From the NCBI RefSeq assembly GCF_000276665.1, contig NW_004955464.1:11663532-11727531 (forward strand): a stretch of 64,000 nucleotides of DNA, written 5' to 3'. The notes under the pieces were generated by a model. It worked only from the letters and a program-made list of their open reading frames with translations. It ran no database searches and was not told the origin of the DNA. The stretch is from Chinchilla lanigera (taxonomy: Eukaryota; Chordata; Mammalia; Rodentia; Chinchillidae). Shown here in pieces: positions 34,482 to 46,235 of this stretch (position 1 is the first letter of the stretch; each line of letters begins with the position of its first letter). Position numbers and translations under genes: made by a program.

Positions 34482-37400
34482 GTGAGTGAGCGCGCCCCGC
34501 GGCCTGGCCGCGCTTCCACTTTCATTTCCCCCGCGGCCCGGCGTGGCCCCGCGGGAAGGCGACCCGGGCGAGCGGCGGGTGACTGGCCACCCCGAGGCCC
34601 AGGGTCGTCGGCTCACAGCCCCGAAAGTCGGGTCTGGGTGGCTGTGCGCAGGGGGGCGTGTCGTTGGGAGCGGAAACGTCAGGCTGGCTCCTCCGGGTCC
34701 TCCGCCCTGCTTGGCCTGACAGCTGGTGGCAAGGGTGGGGGGAGCTAGGGGCGGCCTCGGTGGGCGTGGGCGGCAGCGACAGCGTGGAGTCCTCGCCTTG
34801 GCCTTTGTAGATCTGTTCTGCAGTGCGTCCCACGCTGGATTCTGAGCTCAAGCTGGGGCCATCCTCACACTGAGCTCCTGTGTCAGGCTCAGGAAGGGGC
34901 TGGAGTGGCCCTGGCAGGGGCCATAATGTCAGTAACACTTCCTGGTCTCCATTTGGGAACCCCAGGTGCACAGGCAGGCGGTGGGTGAGCGAGCCACCGG
35001 CCATTCACTCGGCTCTCGGGTATGGAGGCTAACAGGGGAGCCAGCAATGGATGAGGGAGGGTGGTGGAGGTTCCGCGAGAGACAGTCTCGCCAGGGCATG
35101 AAAGTGGGAGTGGAGTGCCATAAGAGGCAGCCCTGGACCCTTCCAAGCTTACATTTTCCTAGGAAAAGTCTCCGCAGGACGTTGGGACTCTAGCTCCCTG
35201 GTGCAGACACCCAAGTTGCCAAGGGGATGTCAGTGTATTAGGGACAGGAAGCCGGTTGGTCTGATCGGAAGGAAGTTGCTGACCCCCTCCCTCTCTCTCC
35301 TCTCCTTATCTCCACCAGGCCGGTGACCTGCTAGAGCCTGTAACTTGCTATGTGAATGCAGCTTCCTCAAGTGTCCTTTCTGGGCCTCAGTTTCCCCATC
35401 TGAACAAGTGGGTTGGGCTGATTGATTTCTCAGGGATATTTCAATTCTATGGCTCTTGAGTGTAAGCTAACTTTAAAGTCTGTGCCAGGCTCTGACTAAG
35501 CTGGTCACTGGCCTGGTGGAGTGACTGACAGGGTGGGAACAGCAGGGTCCAACTACCAGTCTTGTGCAAAGAGGCAATCAGAGCACCGTGGAGGAGGAGG
35601 GAGGACTGAACCTGCTGGAGTGTGGTCAGGCCCAGTGGGGGAAAAATACACAGGCAGCAGCGAGGGGCTGTGTTCAGGGGTCAGGAAGAAGCTCAGGGTA
35701 TTTGGCGTAGGGAAGTAGGGCAGGAAAGGTAGGGTGTTGTGCTGAGTGCCAGGGTGAGAGTCTGTGACTGTCAGCAAAGGGGGCTGGGTAACGGTGGAGG
35801 ACCTGGGAACCCCACTTAATTGCAGTGTAAGTCATTTGAGAAGCACCTGCCCCAGCAGAGCTCCAAATGGAGATGGCAAGTGAAGCACAGAAATCTCCTC
35901 CTCTTCACTCAGGGTGCTCAGGTCCCACCCGGGTATTCTTTGGGAAGAAGTAGGGAGTGGGGATGAAAGAGAACCTTCTGCATCTTTGAGGGTTTCTTCC
36001 CAAGAGGACAGTGTCCTGCTGAGAGACCTGTCGCTGCTTTCTAAACAGCTCTCATTTTTCCTGACTCCCCACCCTGGCCTGCCTGTTGTGGTTATAAGGA
36101 AGGACCCTTCTTCCAAATCTTCTCCAGTAATTTGATTTATGGCCAGAAAGAGCCTCTCCTCCATGTGTACTGTGCCTTTCCTTATACTTAGTGGACACCT
36201 TGTCCACCAGCACCCTTCCCAATCCTGCCCACCGGTTACCCAGATGTGAGTGGCTTTCAGGAAAGGAAATCTGGGCTCAGTGTGCCAACGTCAGTCTGAA
36301 GGCAAAGCTCTGTGTGGGGCTAGAGTCAAAGCTGAGACTCACCAGGGTCAAAGCACAAGTCAGAGTCCAGCCTGGAACCCCAGCTCAGTGCTTAGCTTAT
36401 ACTCAGCCTCAGCACTCAGTCTCAGGTCAGGGTCAGGGAGTAGCTTGTGGCTACATTTCAGTCTCAGCAGATACTCAGGTCTGCATTTCCTGCTACCTTA
36501 TACACTCACAGGAGAGATGGATGACAGCCCTGAGATCCTCAGAAAGCCGGCTGTACAGAGTGACCCAGCATTTGCATGTGCCGAATCCACGGTGCTACAG
36601 ATGTTAGCCAGCATCCAGTGCTGAGGCAGGTTCTAGAACCCAGGACTCTTGCCTCTTTGCCTGGTGCTCTGATTGCTGCTTCCCAAAATCTGTTCTGAGT
36701 CTGTGGTCTTTCAAGGGCAGGAGGCAAAGCAAATGAAGCTATAGGTAGGCTCAGCTGGATAGCTCTGTCCGCCCTCCTTGTCCCTCCACATCAGGTCCAA
36801 AGCAGTGTCTCTGCAGTGTCAGGTGCAGAGGGACAGCCAGTGACTTCCTCCTGTTTGGAGCTGGAAAAGGCTGGCTTGGGAAGAAGGCCATTCAGCTGTT
36901 GTCAGAGGAAGCTGTGCTCTTGGCCTGCCACCCTCCCCCTCCTCCACCCCTCAGCCACACTCAGAGGCCTTCCAGCTGAGCCCTTTCCTCTTTCACAGCA
37001 AAAAAAAAAAAAAAAAAGGAAAGGACATTTTTGGTAGAGAAGTCCCTCCTGCTCCCTGGGAATCCCCGGTGGCCGGATGGATACGGGATATCCCAGAGGA
37101 AGCCGAAAGCCAGGGCCTTCCTCCTCCCTCCAGCACAAAGCAGCCAGGCTCTCCGACAATGCACAACTGCCTTATGGGGCTTCCAAAAGTCATCTTGTCA
37201 AAGCCTCTGTCTCCCAGCGGGCCTGCAGGAGCCTCTCCCACCTTTGTAACCATTTGCAGCAAGTCTGAGGAGCAGCTGTTTGAGCCCAGGGCCAGCCACC
37301 TAGCGGTGAGATGCGGTGAAAGCAGAGAGGAGCAGAGAGGAGGAGCTAAAGTAGCCTGGAAAAGGGAGCAGGACGCTGGACCTGGGGGAGGAGGAATTCG

Positions 37401-37538
37401 AATTCAGGTGGAAAGGGCAGAGATTGCTCTAAGGCTGAGAGGAGAGAGAGAGAGCGAAGTGTTGGGAACTCAAAGGCCGTGTGAAAAGGCCCTGACCGCC
37501 TACTCCCCTTCCCCTGGTCCCTGACTGGGCATCCTCAG
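34482..37538 (+). other. MOB3C intron 1
   Basis: A 3-kb intron (if the 5'UTR exon is right) without SINEs. It contains a MIR-like scrap near 35370-35470, a CTCAG-rich tract (36340-36490) and an A17 run near 37000. Open frames here, such as the one near 37069-37524, look like chance. Confidence 0.55.
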
Positions 37539-37577
37539 GTCCTTGCCCCTGGACACCCAGCTCCACCAGCTCTGACC
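37539..37577 (+). other. MOB3C: MOB3C 5'UTR leader of exon 2
   Basis: A pyrimidine-rich tract ending catcctcag gives an acceptor at 37538, leaving a 39-nt leader before the ATG. The start context is ctgaccATGG, a good Kozak match (A at -3? here a-c-c, and G at +4). Confidence 0.55.
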
Positions 37578-37995
37578 ATGGCACTGTGCCTGAAGCAGGT
37601 GTTCGCCAAGGACAAGACATTCCGGCCTCGAAAGCGCTTCGAGCCAGGTACACAGCGCTTTGAACTGTACAAGAAGGCACAGGCATCGCTCAAGTCCGGC
37701 CTGGACCTGCGCAGTGTGGTGAGGCTACCACCTGGGGAGAGCATCGATGACTGGATCGCGGTCCACGTGGTGGACTTCTTCAACCGCATCAACCTCATCT
37801 ACGGCACCATGGCCGAGCGCTGCAGCGAGACCAGCTGCCCGGTCATGGCCGGCGGGCCGCGCTACGAGTACCGCTGGCAGGACGAGCACCAGTACCGGCG
37901 GCCCGCCAAGCTCTCCGCGCCGCGCTACATGGCGTTGCTCATGGACTGGATCGAGGGCCTCATCAATGATGAGGATGTCTTCCCCACGCGTGTTG
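37578..37995 (+). CDS. MOB3C: MOB3C coding exon 1
   Basis: From ATG to DVFPTRV plus one base of the Gly140 codon; donor gtgagtgc. Contains Cys82 and Cys87. The 3' half is CpG-rich (37747-37930), typical of this exon. Confidence 0.97.
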
Positions 37996-40071
37996 GTGAG
38001 TGCATCCGGCTAAGGGTCAGCCTGGACAGGAAGGGTAGGAGCCACGGGAAGTCCAATCCACAGATGTAGCATTTAGTTTGATATCGCAGCTCTGGAGAGT
38101 GGATGATTTTCATCCCCATATTGTACAAAAGGAAACTGAGGCTGGGACAGGTTGTTTTGCTCAAGGTCAAACTCACCTTTGAGGCTTTTCCGGTGCAAAG
38201 CATGAGTGTCCCTCTAGGAGTCACTCCAGCTTAGCAGGTCTTCCAGCTCTGACCTCCAGCCTCCTGGTAGGTCCCTCTGACTCCTGACTCCAGAAGGAAG
38301 GGCTTAGAGATTGAGTGGGACCAAATCTTTACCTGAGATTGAGGCACTGAGGGCAGTTTTCCCTTGTCAGGCGCAGGTCACGGGCCTTTTCTTATCTCAG
38401 CTGCGCAGCCGAAGTGGGTGAGGGAGGGGAGGGGAAGTGAATGATGTCATTCCAGCCCTGCTTCCCCACCCAAGAGCTGAGCAGGCATGATAATGTGTTC
38501 AGGACAGTCCCACCTGTACCCTTGACCCTGGCTCCCACCTGCCTCCTGCTCCTCCCTGCCATACCTCTGGGACTCAGAGAAAGCTGGGGTAGCTGGTCAA
38601 GCCCAGAGGGAAGAAGTCAGAGTGCTGGGGGAAACTGGGTACCCAGTCACAATGCTATGGACAGGGCTTCTCTTCCGGCTGCGGCTGCCATATCCTGCAC
38701 TATCTTGCCTAACAATGAGCCCCCTTATTTTACATAGGTGGAAACTGAGTCCAAAAGAAACTGTGTAGTGAAAACACAGTTCAAATCCTGACTCCAGTCT
38801 CATCTGATTAATAATTATGCGGCCTTGGGCAAGAGGCTGCCTCTTTACAAACAACCTCTCTTTTATCACACCTAGAATGACTATCAGGTCCATCAGCGGA
38901 ATCATAAGGATTAGCGGCCAAAGGTACAAAGGCTGACCTCACAGTTGGAAGTTTCTTTGTGCTCTTCACTATTTGAAGGAATGAGGGAACATCGGAATAA
39001 ATTCTCAAAGAATTAATAATTATTGGCATGTGGGGTCCCACTTTGTGAATGTGGAAAAGAGAAGGGACTCATGGTAGGGCTGGAGAGGGACGTGGAGATC
39101 AGGTCATGAAAGGTCTTGCCTAATGCCACGCGGGGAAGTTAGGACTTAATCCTAACTTCCAGGTTTTTAAAAACAGGCCCAGATGTTGATGGGTTCCGCT
39201 TGGAATTGTATGCGTGGGTGTGATCCCTACAGGTGCACATATTTTTGGGGAGAGCTTGAGAGATAAATTTCATCATGGTCTAAGAAGGGTGATCTGAGCC
39301 CAAGTGGGGGAAAGGTGGAAGATGATTTGTATTTTGGCAGGGGAAAGGCACAAAAATTAAAAAGGAAAGTATGGGAAAAAGCAAAACTCTCTCTCCCAAC
39401 CACCACCACCACCAAGGGAAATGTGCTTAGAAGTGGGGCAGGGCCACCCTGGGTGAAGGCTGGCTGCTCAGAGAAGCCAGTGGTGGGTCAGAGTTTATAG
39501 GATGTTGATCACACTGTCTGTCCCTCTCCGGCCCCTAGGAGTTCCCTTCCCCAAGAACTTCCAGCAAGTCTGCACCAAGATTCTAACCAGACTCTTCCGA
39601 GTCTTTGTCCACGTCTACATCCACCACTTCGATAGCATCCTCAGCATGGGGGCAGAGGCTCATGTCAACACCTGCTACAAGCATTTCTACTACTTCATCC
39701 GAGAGTTCAGCCTGGTGGACCAGCGGGAGCTGGAGCCACTGGTGAGCCCAAATCCGACTGCTCTTCCTTGCCAAGGGTACCCTCTGGGAGTTTTCAGACC
39801 TACAGGCTACCTGCTGTAAAATACTCCAATACCCTAATGGGTTAACATTTAATAGTGGATTGTGTACTTTAATGGAAAATCCATTCAAGTGTCAGTTTAC
39901 GACCCCAGATCTGCATCCTAGAGTTGGGGTGGGTGTGGGAAGGACCAGGCTCAGGCAGAAGAGTAGTTAGGCCCTGTACTTTGAGAAGAGGCTGCTGGCA
40001 AGCTGAGCTCAGGCTTACTCCTCTACACCTTGTGTCTACAGAGGGAGATGACAGAACGGATCTGTCACTGA
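37578..40071 (+). CDS. MOB3C: MOB3C, MOB kinase activator 3C (complete)
   Basis: Exons 37578-37995, 39539-39741 and 40042-40071 encode 216 residues, the length I recall for human MOB3C, with near-identical sequence ([20 protein letters not shown] at the N-terminus, REMTERICH at the C-terminus). MOB-family knowledge: a single globular Mob1/phocein fold with a structural zinc. The expected ligands are visible as Cys82 and Cys87 (RCSETSC) and His164 and His169 (HVYIHH). MOB1-type proteins activate NDR/LATS kinases. MOB3 members bind such kinases poorly and have other, less defined partners, so no kinase target can be read from the sequence. All splice sites are GT-AG and no lesions are seen. Intron phases are 1 and 0. 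Confidence 0.97.
37996..39538 (+). other. MOB3C intron 2
   Basis: 1.5 kb, with an old MIR-like piece near 38735-38990 and a (CAC)n tract at 39400-39414. No young SINE is present. Confidence 0.75.
39539..39741 (+). CDS. MOB3C: MOB3C coding exon 2
   Basis: Acceptor ccggcccctag, donor gtgagccc. 203 nt: completes Gly140, then [20 protein letters not shown] to VDQRELEPL. Contains His164 and His169. Confidence 0.97.
40042..40071 (+). CDS. MOB3C: MOB3C terminal coding exon
   Basis: Acceptor tgtgtctacag, then REMTERICH and TGA. The 30-nt coding part is easily missed by frame scans. Confidence 0.95.
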   Translation, partial: REMTERICH

Positions 40072-41965
40072 GTCCAGGCCTAGATGTTGTTGGACCATCG
40101 GAACACAGCGTGGCTGGCAGAGGAGATTCTTGGGATTCCCGTGATAGAAGAATCTGAAGGCCACAGGACTCCTCCACATACCCAGTGCCTCCGGACTTCT
40201 GGTTCTCCGAAGTCTGCTTGTGTGTCCCCCTGACTGAATGGAGAAGGAGAGGGCTTCAAGTGGAAAACAGAAGGACTGGAGGAATCAAACCCCTGGCATG
40301 AAGTCTGGGAGTGGGGCGGGCTACCAGGTTCTTCTCCATTACTTCATCCTTCCAAGGTGGTTCCCAGGCCTGTTTGGGAAGTGTGTATGTGGCGGAGGGG
40401 ATGGAAAGACAGGTGCAAGAGAGGAATGCCTGTGTGTGAGTGAGCACAGATGCCAGTGTGAGTGTGTCTGTGAGCGTGATTTTGACTGTGGGGTGTGTCT
40501 CAGAGCCAGACGCTCCCTGACACATAAGTAGGCCCTCCAGATGGATGGATGGATGGTTGGATGTATAGAGAGACTGAGACTATTTGACCATGACCACTGT
40601 AGGAATAACGATAGGCCAGTATCCCCACTCAGGGTATCTGACCAGGTGTGTGAGTTCATAAAATGCGGTTGTAGATGTAGGACAGGTGAGTTTCTCAGAC
40701 AACCATCTTCCATCAGCATGAGTCCTGGGAAGCTGGGTGGAAGTTGTAAAGGGGACACTTTACCTGAGTTCCTTAAAGCCCTGGCCTACCACAGCTGTCA
40801 TTTCTGATTTGCTCAGCCAGGGACTCCAACAAGCTGTCATTTCACTCCTGCTTGTCTCTAGAAGCACCCCATAACAGGCCTTCTGAGCATCCAGATGATC
40901 TTTTGTGTTCACAAAGATCTCCTGTCTCTTAAACTGTGAATCATGTACTCTCTAGCTCCCAGATCTATAGGCCTGACTCACAGGATCTGAAGCCCACTAC
41001 AGAGTAACCCTCCAGCCCAAAAAGCCAGTGGAACTCGACTTGGGAAGTCTGTGGAAGCTTGCCTCCCACCCCAGGACACTGAGGACCATGTAGCTGGGGA
41101 AAGCCCCTATCCTAAACATACTTGCCTCCTTCCCAACCATCTCAGAGACATCCCAGCTGGTTGATCTCCACACAGCTATTCACAGAGAGGCTGGGATGTT
41201 CAATCAGCAACCCATTGCTCAGTACCTCCGTGTCCAGCCCTGTGCCCCAACCCACAGGTGTGGGAACTCAAGCAGGAATAGGATTCTGCCCTCCCAGAGC
41301 CCTACACTGGGAGGCTAGGATGGAGAATCAGAAGGGTCCTGAGAATCAACCAGTCTGAGTCTCTCAGTGTGCAACAGAGGAAACTGAAGCCGGGAGAAGA
41401 GAGGAAAACTGTCCACCCTGAGGGTGAATCTTTTGTGGAGCTGGAGTAAAATCAAGGAGTCCTGACTCCCACCCAAGGGCCCATTGATTACTACAGAGAG
41501 ATACACATGGGAAGAGGTTTTGGCAGATCCTCTCTCTCCAGGACACAACTGTTCTGCTGTAAGCAAAGATTTCTAGCCAGATGGCAAGCACCCCACCTCC
41601 CCTTGGGTTGGCTGGGGTTGGCTGCTGAGCCAAGCCTCCAAAATCATGTTCCTTTTGATGGCCTAGAAACTGCCTGTCCTCTGGGGAAACAGAGCTCAAG
41701 GCCAGCCAGCTGGGCCTGGGACTTCTGCCTCTGCTGGCTCCAAAGAATTTCCTGAGAGATGCATTCTGGTGTAGCAGCTTTACCAGCAGCTCCGGAGTAA
41801 GGGGAGTAGGAGTTTTCCCCAGCATGGACTGCGGCTTGCATGATGGATTCTAGGCTGTGGCAAGGGCTAGTTGTGGGGAATGGTTGGGGGATCTATTTTT
41901 GTGAAACAGAGAAAAGACTTTATTGTTGTTATTTTTGGTAAAATAAAAGAAGTAAGGGGCTGGGG
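40072..41965 (+). other. MOB3C: MOB3C 3'UTR
   Basis: About 1.9 kb of unique sequence from the TGA to a poly(A) signal at 41942-41947. It includes a GGAT-type short repeat (40540-40563). The end is inferred from the hexamer and the length expected from human as I remember it. Confidence 0.6.
41942..41947 (+). terminator. MOB3C: Likely MOB3C poly(A) signal, with ID SINE 9 bp downstream
   Basis: AATAAA in an A/T-rich context (ttgttatttttggtaaaata). An ID SINE starts at 41956, so the original downstream GU-rich sequence (ggtgacaagctgtggtctgg, from about 42089) is now about 140 bp from the hexamer instead of about 25-30. Confidence 0.55.
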
Positions 41966-42063
41966 ATTTAGCTCAGTGGCAAAGCGCCTGCCTGGCAAGC
42001 GCAAGGTCGTGAGTTCGGTTCCTGGTACCGGAGAAAAACCAAAAAACAAAAAAAAAAAAAAAA
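41956..42063 (+). mobile_element. ID-type SINE, young, with 11-bp target-site duplication
   Basis: tRNA-like head with intact pol III A box (tagctcagtgg) and B box (gagttcggttcc), linker ggtaccggagaaaaacc and long A tail. Perfect direct repeats aaaagaagtaa lie at 41945-41955 and 42064-42074. Confidence 0.96.
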
Positions 42064-42109
42064 AAAAGAAGTAAACTAAAGCAGTCATTGGTGACAAGCT
42101 GTGGTCTGG

Positions 42110-44050
42110 GTGCCACATGGCTTTTGTCAGACTGTGGAAGGATCCAGGGCAGAATGGAGCTGGGAGGGATTTTGTCTTGAGATCTGGGCCATGGGGAGGG
42201 CTGGCTGGCATGATCATGTCTGGCCCTGGCCCAGAGCCACAGGGTGGGGACACCAAGATTCTTCCAGGGTTCTGAGAATTCTAACCCATGCTGGGCTAGG
42301 AAATCTTGGTGAAGGGAGGGCTGTTCCTTGTCTTCCAAGAACTCAGTCTGATGGGGAACCTTTTTATTGTAGTTCAATTCCCCTGGCATTGGTTATGGTC
42401 ATTCTACCCGCTTCATCAAGCTAGATTTGGGGAACTAATGAGTAAAGGGGCAGAGTGGAAATACAGTCCCAGCCCTAATTAGAGGAGAGGAAGCCATTCT
42501 TGGCAGAGCTTGAAGTGTGAGAGGTAGGACACAGCACTCACTCCTGAGCCTACTTTCTAGGACACATGTAAGACTGCTGGCTCAGATTTGCTGTCATTTC
42601 ACTACCACTAATCCACAAGCTTCCCAGACAGTTGAAAAGCAGCTTGGTTCTTAAGTGTCAGCAGAGGCCCACCTAAAGCTCCCCCTCTGCCTGCAAAAGA
42701 TCTAGCTTAGCTTTGTGCAAGGGCTCTCCTGAGAGCAGGAGGCCTGGGTGTGAGTCCCAGCCCAGACCCCAAGGTGCCATGGAAAGTCCTTTCAGCTTGT
42801 AGACCTCAGTTTCCAGAGGGGCCTGCAGAGAAGAACAGACAAGAGAAGAGAAAGGGAGAGAACTGGGACCTAGGTGATCAAAGATCCTCTCCCTCCAACA
42901 GGGCAAACCCTACCAGAAGTGGGTCCCAGGAGAGGCACTGTACTGGAATTAGAATGGCAACTTGGTTAGGAAGCCAGCTCAGCTTTGTTTTCCTGTTGGC
43001 TCAAGAACCATAACAGTGTCTGGAGCAGGTAAGGAGGGAGTAAGCCATCTTCTCCTCCCTGGAGCACATCACCCCCTGCTGAGTAAAGAACACCCCACCT
43101 CCTTTGGCCCCATGAACACTACAGTCTCTTTAAGGTTCACTGCTGCCACCCTACATAGGGAGCTATGAAACGTGGTGGAAAGAGCCACAAGCAGGGCTGG
43201 AGTCTCACCTGCTTTGGAGGGGCCCTCCTTCTTCTGAGCCCGCAGCTCCCCCCCCCCCCCCCGCCCGCTCTGATGTTAATTAAGCTTGGTTGCCATGTGA
43301 GGAGCATAGCAACTTTGAGAATCTGGATCAGAACACAGGCCTGAGACGGTCATGACCAGCTGGCTATCGAGACAGTTGGGGAAACAGGCCAGCAAGGCCT
43401 CTGACGGCTTGAAGCTTGAGCTGCTGGAAGGTGGTAAGTGGGAGATGTTGGGACACACAGGCCTCCAGCTTGGACTGAGTGATTCCAAGAGGAACTGAAC
43501 ACTGAAGCTTGGGAGAAGACCCCCTACCCCTCCATCCGGATTGGGAAATCTAGCGAAGTCCTGAATGTTCCCTAAGGCTCCTCACTTCCTTCCATCACAC
43601 AGGTGAGGACAGCCCAGAAGGGGAACAGACCATTAAAGTCTAAGAAGCTCTTTAAGTAGTATAGCTCACCAGACCCTCACCACAAGCCTGAGTCACGCAG
43701 GGAAGGGGTTTTTATGTCCATCTCACAAAGCAAGAAACAGCATCAGAACCTGAATGAAATCCAAGTTAGAACTGTCCTTCCCTCTCCTGGCACCCACAGC
43801 CTGGGGAAGCAGGGCAAGGACCCTGGTTGAGGTATTTAGCTATTTACAGCTGTTTTTCTCCAAGAGCTTTTAAAAGTGTTTTGTTTTTGTTTTTAATTTG
43901 GAACAACTGGATATATTTTACTCAAACTCTCATGGGAAATTGTAGGCATCCAGACCTTTAAGAATTAGCCCCTGTTTTAGAAAAGCCTAGAAACATTTCC
44001 TCATATTCAAGTGACATTTTAAAATTCCTTCCTGGCTTGCAGAAGCGCTC
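42110..44050. other. Intergenic MOB3C-MKNK1
   Basis: About 2 kb between the MOB3C 3' end and the MKNK1 CpG island. It contains a C15 run at 43248-43262 and no B1/ID SINE. No exon is recognised. Confidence 0.65.
43248..43262. repeat. Poly-C tract
   Basis: Fifteen consecutive C, followed by gcccgctc. Confidence 0.95.
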
Positions 44051-44650
44051 AGTAAACACTGATTACATCTGCCGCGGACGGGCACACCCCCTCCAGGCGC
44101 TTCCCTAGCTTCCCACGCCACCGCCACGCCACTCGGAAAACCGTGGAGCTAGGCCCCGCCCCCGAGCCAGCAATCTCGCCGCCCTCTCTTAGTACGCCTG
44201 CGCAATTTACCCGGCTCGCCCCACCCTTCCCTGCAGCCACCAAGGCGCAGGCGCTACCCCTCCCTCTCACGCCCCTCTCTACTCGGGCCCGCCCCTCGGG
44301 TCTAGTACCGCCCCTTCCGCGTTCCCGACAGAGACCTGCAGGTAGGGGGTGCGCGCCGCCGCTCCCGCAGTGCTCGGCCAAGGTAAAAGCGAGACGCCCT
44401 CGCGTCCCTCGGAGCAGGACGGGGCGGGAGTCTGGAGTGAGTCCATGAGCCCCAGAGGGGCATTCGGGGCCTTAAGAGCGGCTGGAGGTCACGACCCTGT
44501 TCTGCTGCTGAGGGACAGCCGAAGGGGACCCTCTTTTAGGACTTTGCGCAGGGCTCCACTGTAACCGGCCAGGGCTCCGTCTGTGCCCAGACCAGGGCGC
44601 AGCGTGCGTCCCAGTCCGGGCTCAGCCTGTGCCTAGGGTCTCCCGGCGAC
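44050..44650 (+). promoter_or_regulatory. MKNK1: CpG island, likely MKNK1 promoter
   Basis: High CpG density with no TATA box. GC boxes occur (ggccccgcccccg, ctcgggcccgcccctcg), and two NRF1-like motifs in opposite orientation lie at 44195-44204 (cgcctgcgca) and 44245-44254 (gcgcaggcgc). It sits upstream of all recognised MKNK1 exons. Confidence 0.75.
44300..44382 (+). other. MKNK1: Candidate MKNK1 5'UTR exon 1 (3' boundary uncertain)
   Basis: Two candidate donors in the island: ctgcag|gtaggg (exon end 44341) and gccaag|gtaaaa (exon end 44382). Either could splice to the acceptor at 52463. The start shown is nominal. Confidence 0.4.
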
Positions 44651-44979
44651 TTGGGTGATGACAAGACAGAGCTCGTCGGTGTCTGAGGTTGGAGATCAGC
44701 CCTAACTGGAGGTCAGGGTAAGGCTGTGGCAGGGCTCAAGGTGCAGGCAGTCCAACGTGGAGAATTTATAAACTGTGTGTCCTGCGTTGTTTTACAGTTA
44801 GCTGTTTTCGTTTATTTAACAAGACAGTACTGAAAAGCTCCTGCCATGTGCTGGTGGTTGTCCAGTGGTGAGAGGTAGCAGCTTCAGGTGCAGTCTCTCT
44901 CTTTCAAGACCTTCCAGGCTACCTGCGGGAATTGCAGTGGAAGGTTAAAGGCCAGCATGGTGACAGGAATGAGACAACT

Positions 44980-45135
44980 CAGGGGATCGCATCTGTGCCA
45001 CCTCCCAGCTGTATGACCTCGGGCAAGTCATCTCCCCTCTCGGCTCGTTTCTCTTCTATAAAATGGGATAATAGGATCACTGTGAAGGATAAATGGGATT
45101 ATAGCGAACTCAGCTGCTCACTTGTCATGCAGTAG
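44980..45135 (+). mobile_element. MIR SINE
   Basis: cagctgtatgacctcgggca, agtcatctcccctctcggct, ctataaaatgggataatagg: a well-preserved MIR core. Confidence 0.8.
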
Positions 45136-45849
45136 GTACATGATTGCTGTGACTTCAAGAAACTAGGTCATTTTGGTCTGGGATACTTTAGAGAAGCTCT
45201 GGGGAAAGAGCTCATCTGATCCAATGGGCTTCACAAGTGAAACTGACCTTGCAGGATGGGAAGGGGACTAGTCCTTAGTGACCATTGCCCATGTCAGGCC
45301 AGCTCGTGTTGGGAAGTTGGTGTATAGGGTCCCACTGGATCCTCAGCCATCAACCAGAGCTTTTGGCCAACTGTCCTTAGCTTCAGCCATTCTAAAGAGG
45401 GCTGCACTGGGAGCCATGTGAAGAGGAGACCCAGGGTTGGGTTTTTATGGAACTGAGCCAGCTGGAGACTGGTACCCCTACCCCCCTGCTCCATCTCAGC
45501 TCTTCTGCTGTAATCCAGAGTTGGCTAGTCTCTTGACTTGTCTGGGAGTCCTTTACCCTAGTGCTTAGCAGATTTTGACAGTTAGGGGGCCTGGCAACTC
45601 CGATCTTGTGAGGCTAAAACAGAGGAGAGAAGATCTGTGAATAAGAGCTGTTAGACTGCAGCACACACGTAGTTGGGAAGTGCATGGTCTCCTGTTAGCT
45701 GGTCCCACAGTAATTCTGAATGTGTTTACTTTTGCATCCTCCTCGTGAGTGTCCGTGTGATCTTCCTGAGACAATGTTGTGCTTGTGTTGTGCTGTATCT
45801 CTGCTCAGAAATTCTTGCAAACTTCAGTGGATGCTGAAGAAGTTGCTCC

Positions 45850-46235
45850 ATAATCTCTCCTCCCAAAACCCCGTTTCTGCCCTGTTTCCATTGTTTTGCC
45901 AAACCTGCACCCTGTGCCCTAGTCCAAATAAACTAGTCTGTGTTCCTTAAACAATCCCTGCCATGCTGCTCCAGCCTGTGCGTGCATTCCCTCCCATTTT
46001 TCATCTTTCAAGCCCCGTGTTTCATATGCCCTGCTTGGTGACGGATCAGTTGCTCCCCTTCCCATCTTCTGCATCAGAGGCTGAACTTCTGCTAGAGCTC
46101 TATGACAGTCTGCTCCGGGGTATGGTGCCCCGTATGTACTCTTGAATAATTGGTGGCAAGGGACAGTGTCTGTTTCAGTGCTCCTCTGCCTGACACAAGG
46201 CTGACATATAGTAGGTCTCTGAAATCTTTAGGATT
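45850..46235 (+). mobile_element. L2 LINE fragment
   Basis: A pyrimidine-rich L2-like block ends with gggacagtgtctgtttcagt, gctcctctgcctgacacaag and ctgacatatagtaggtctct, following the L2 3' order. Confidence 0.6.

Larger units (their letters stand above)
34150..34800 (+). promoter_or_regulatory. MOB3C: CpG island, likely MOB3C promoter
   Basis: Sharp rise in G+C and CpG density on both sides of the N gap (for example gcgccgcagcgcggggac, cgccgccgccggaggacgcg). It is about 3 kb upstream of the MOB3C start codon and is the only CpG island between ATPAF1 and MOB3C. The transcription start cannot be placed because 34315-34414 is missing. Confidence 0.75.

Noticed and set aside
33882..34748. Long open frames (up to 267 codons) on both strands across the CpG island
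   Set aside because: They run through 100 N read as X and through GC-rich sequence that rarely makes stop codons. No homology or splice context supports them.
37747..38013. 88-codon alternative frame inside MOB3C coding exon 1
   Set aside because: It is a Ser/Arg/Thr-rich shadow of the real frame caused by high GC content.
41956..42030. tRNA-like sequence with A and B boxes
   Set aside because: It is the head of an ID SINE with A tail and target-site duplications, not a functional tRNA gene. The same holds at 54168 and for the reversed copies.
44143..44448. 101-codon frame in the MKNK1 CpG island as a possible upstream coding exon
   Set aside because: Pro/Ala/Arg-rich translation typical of CpG islands. 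The MKNK1 start is fixed downstream at 63370 by homology and an upstream stop.
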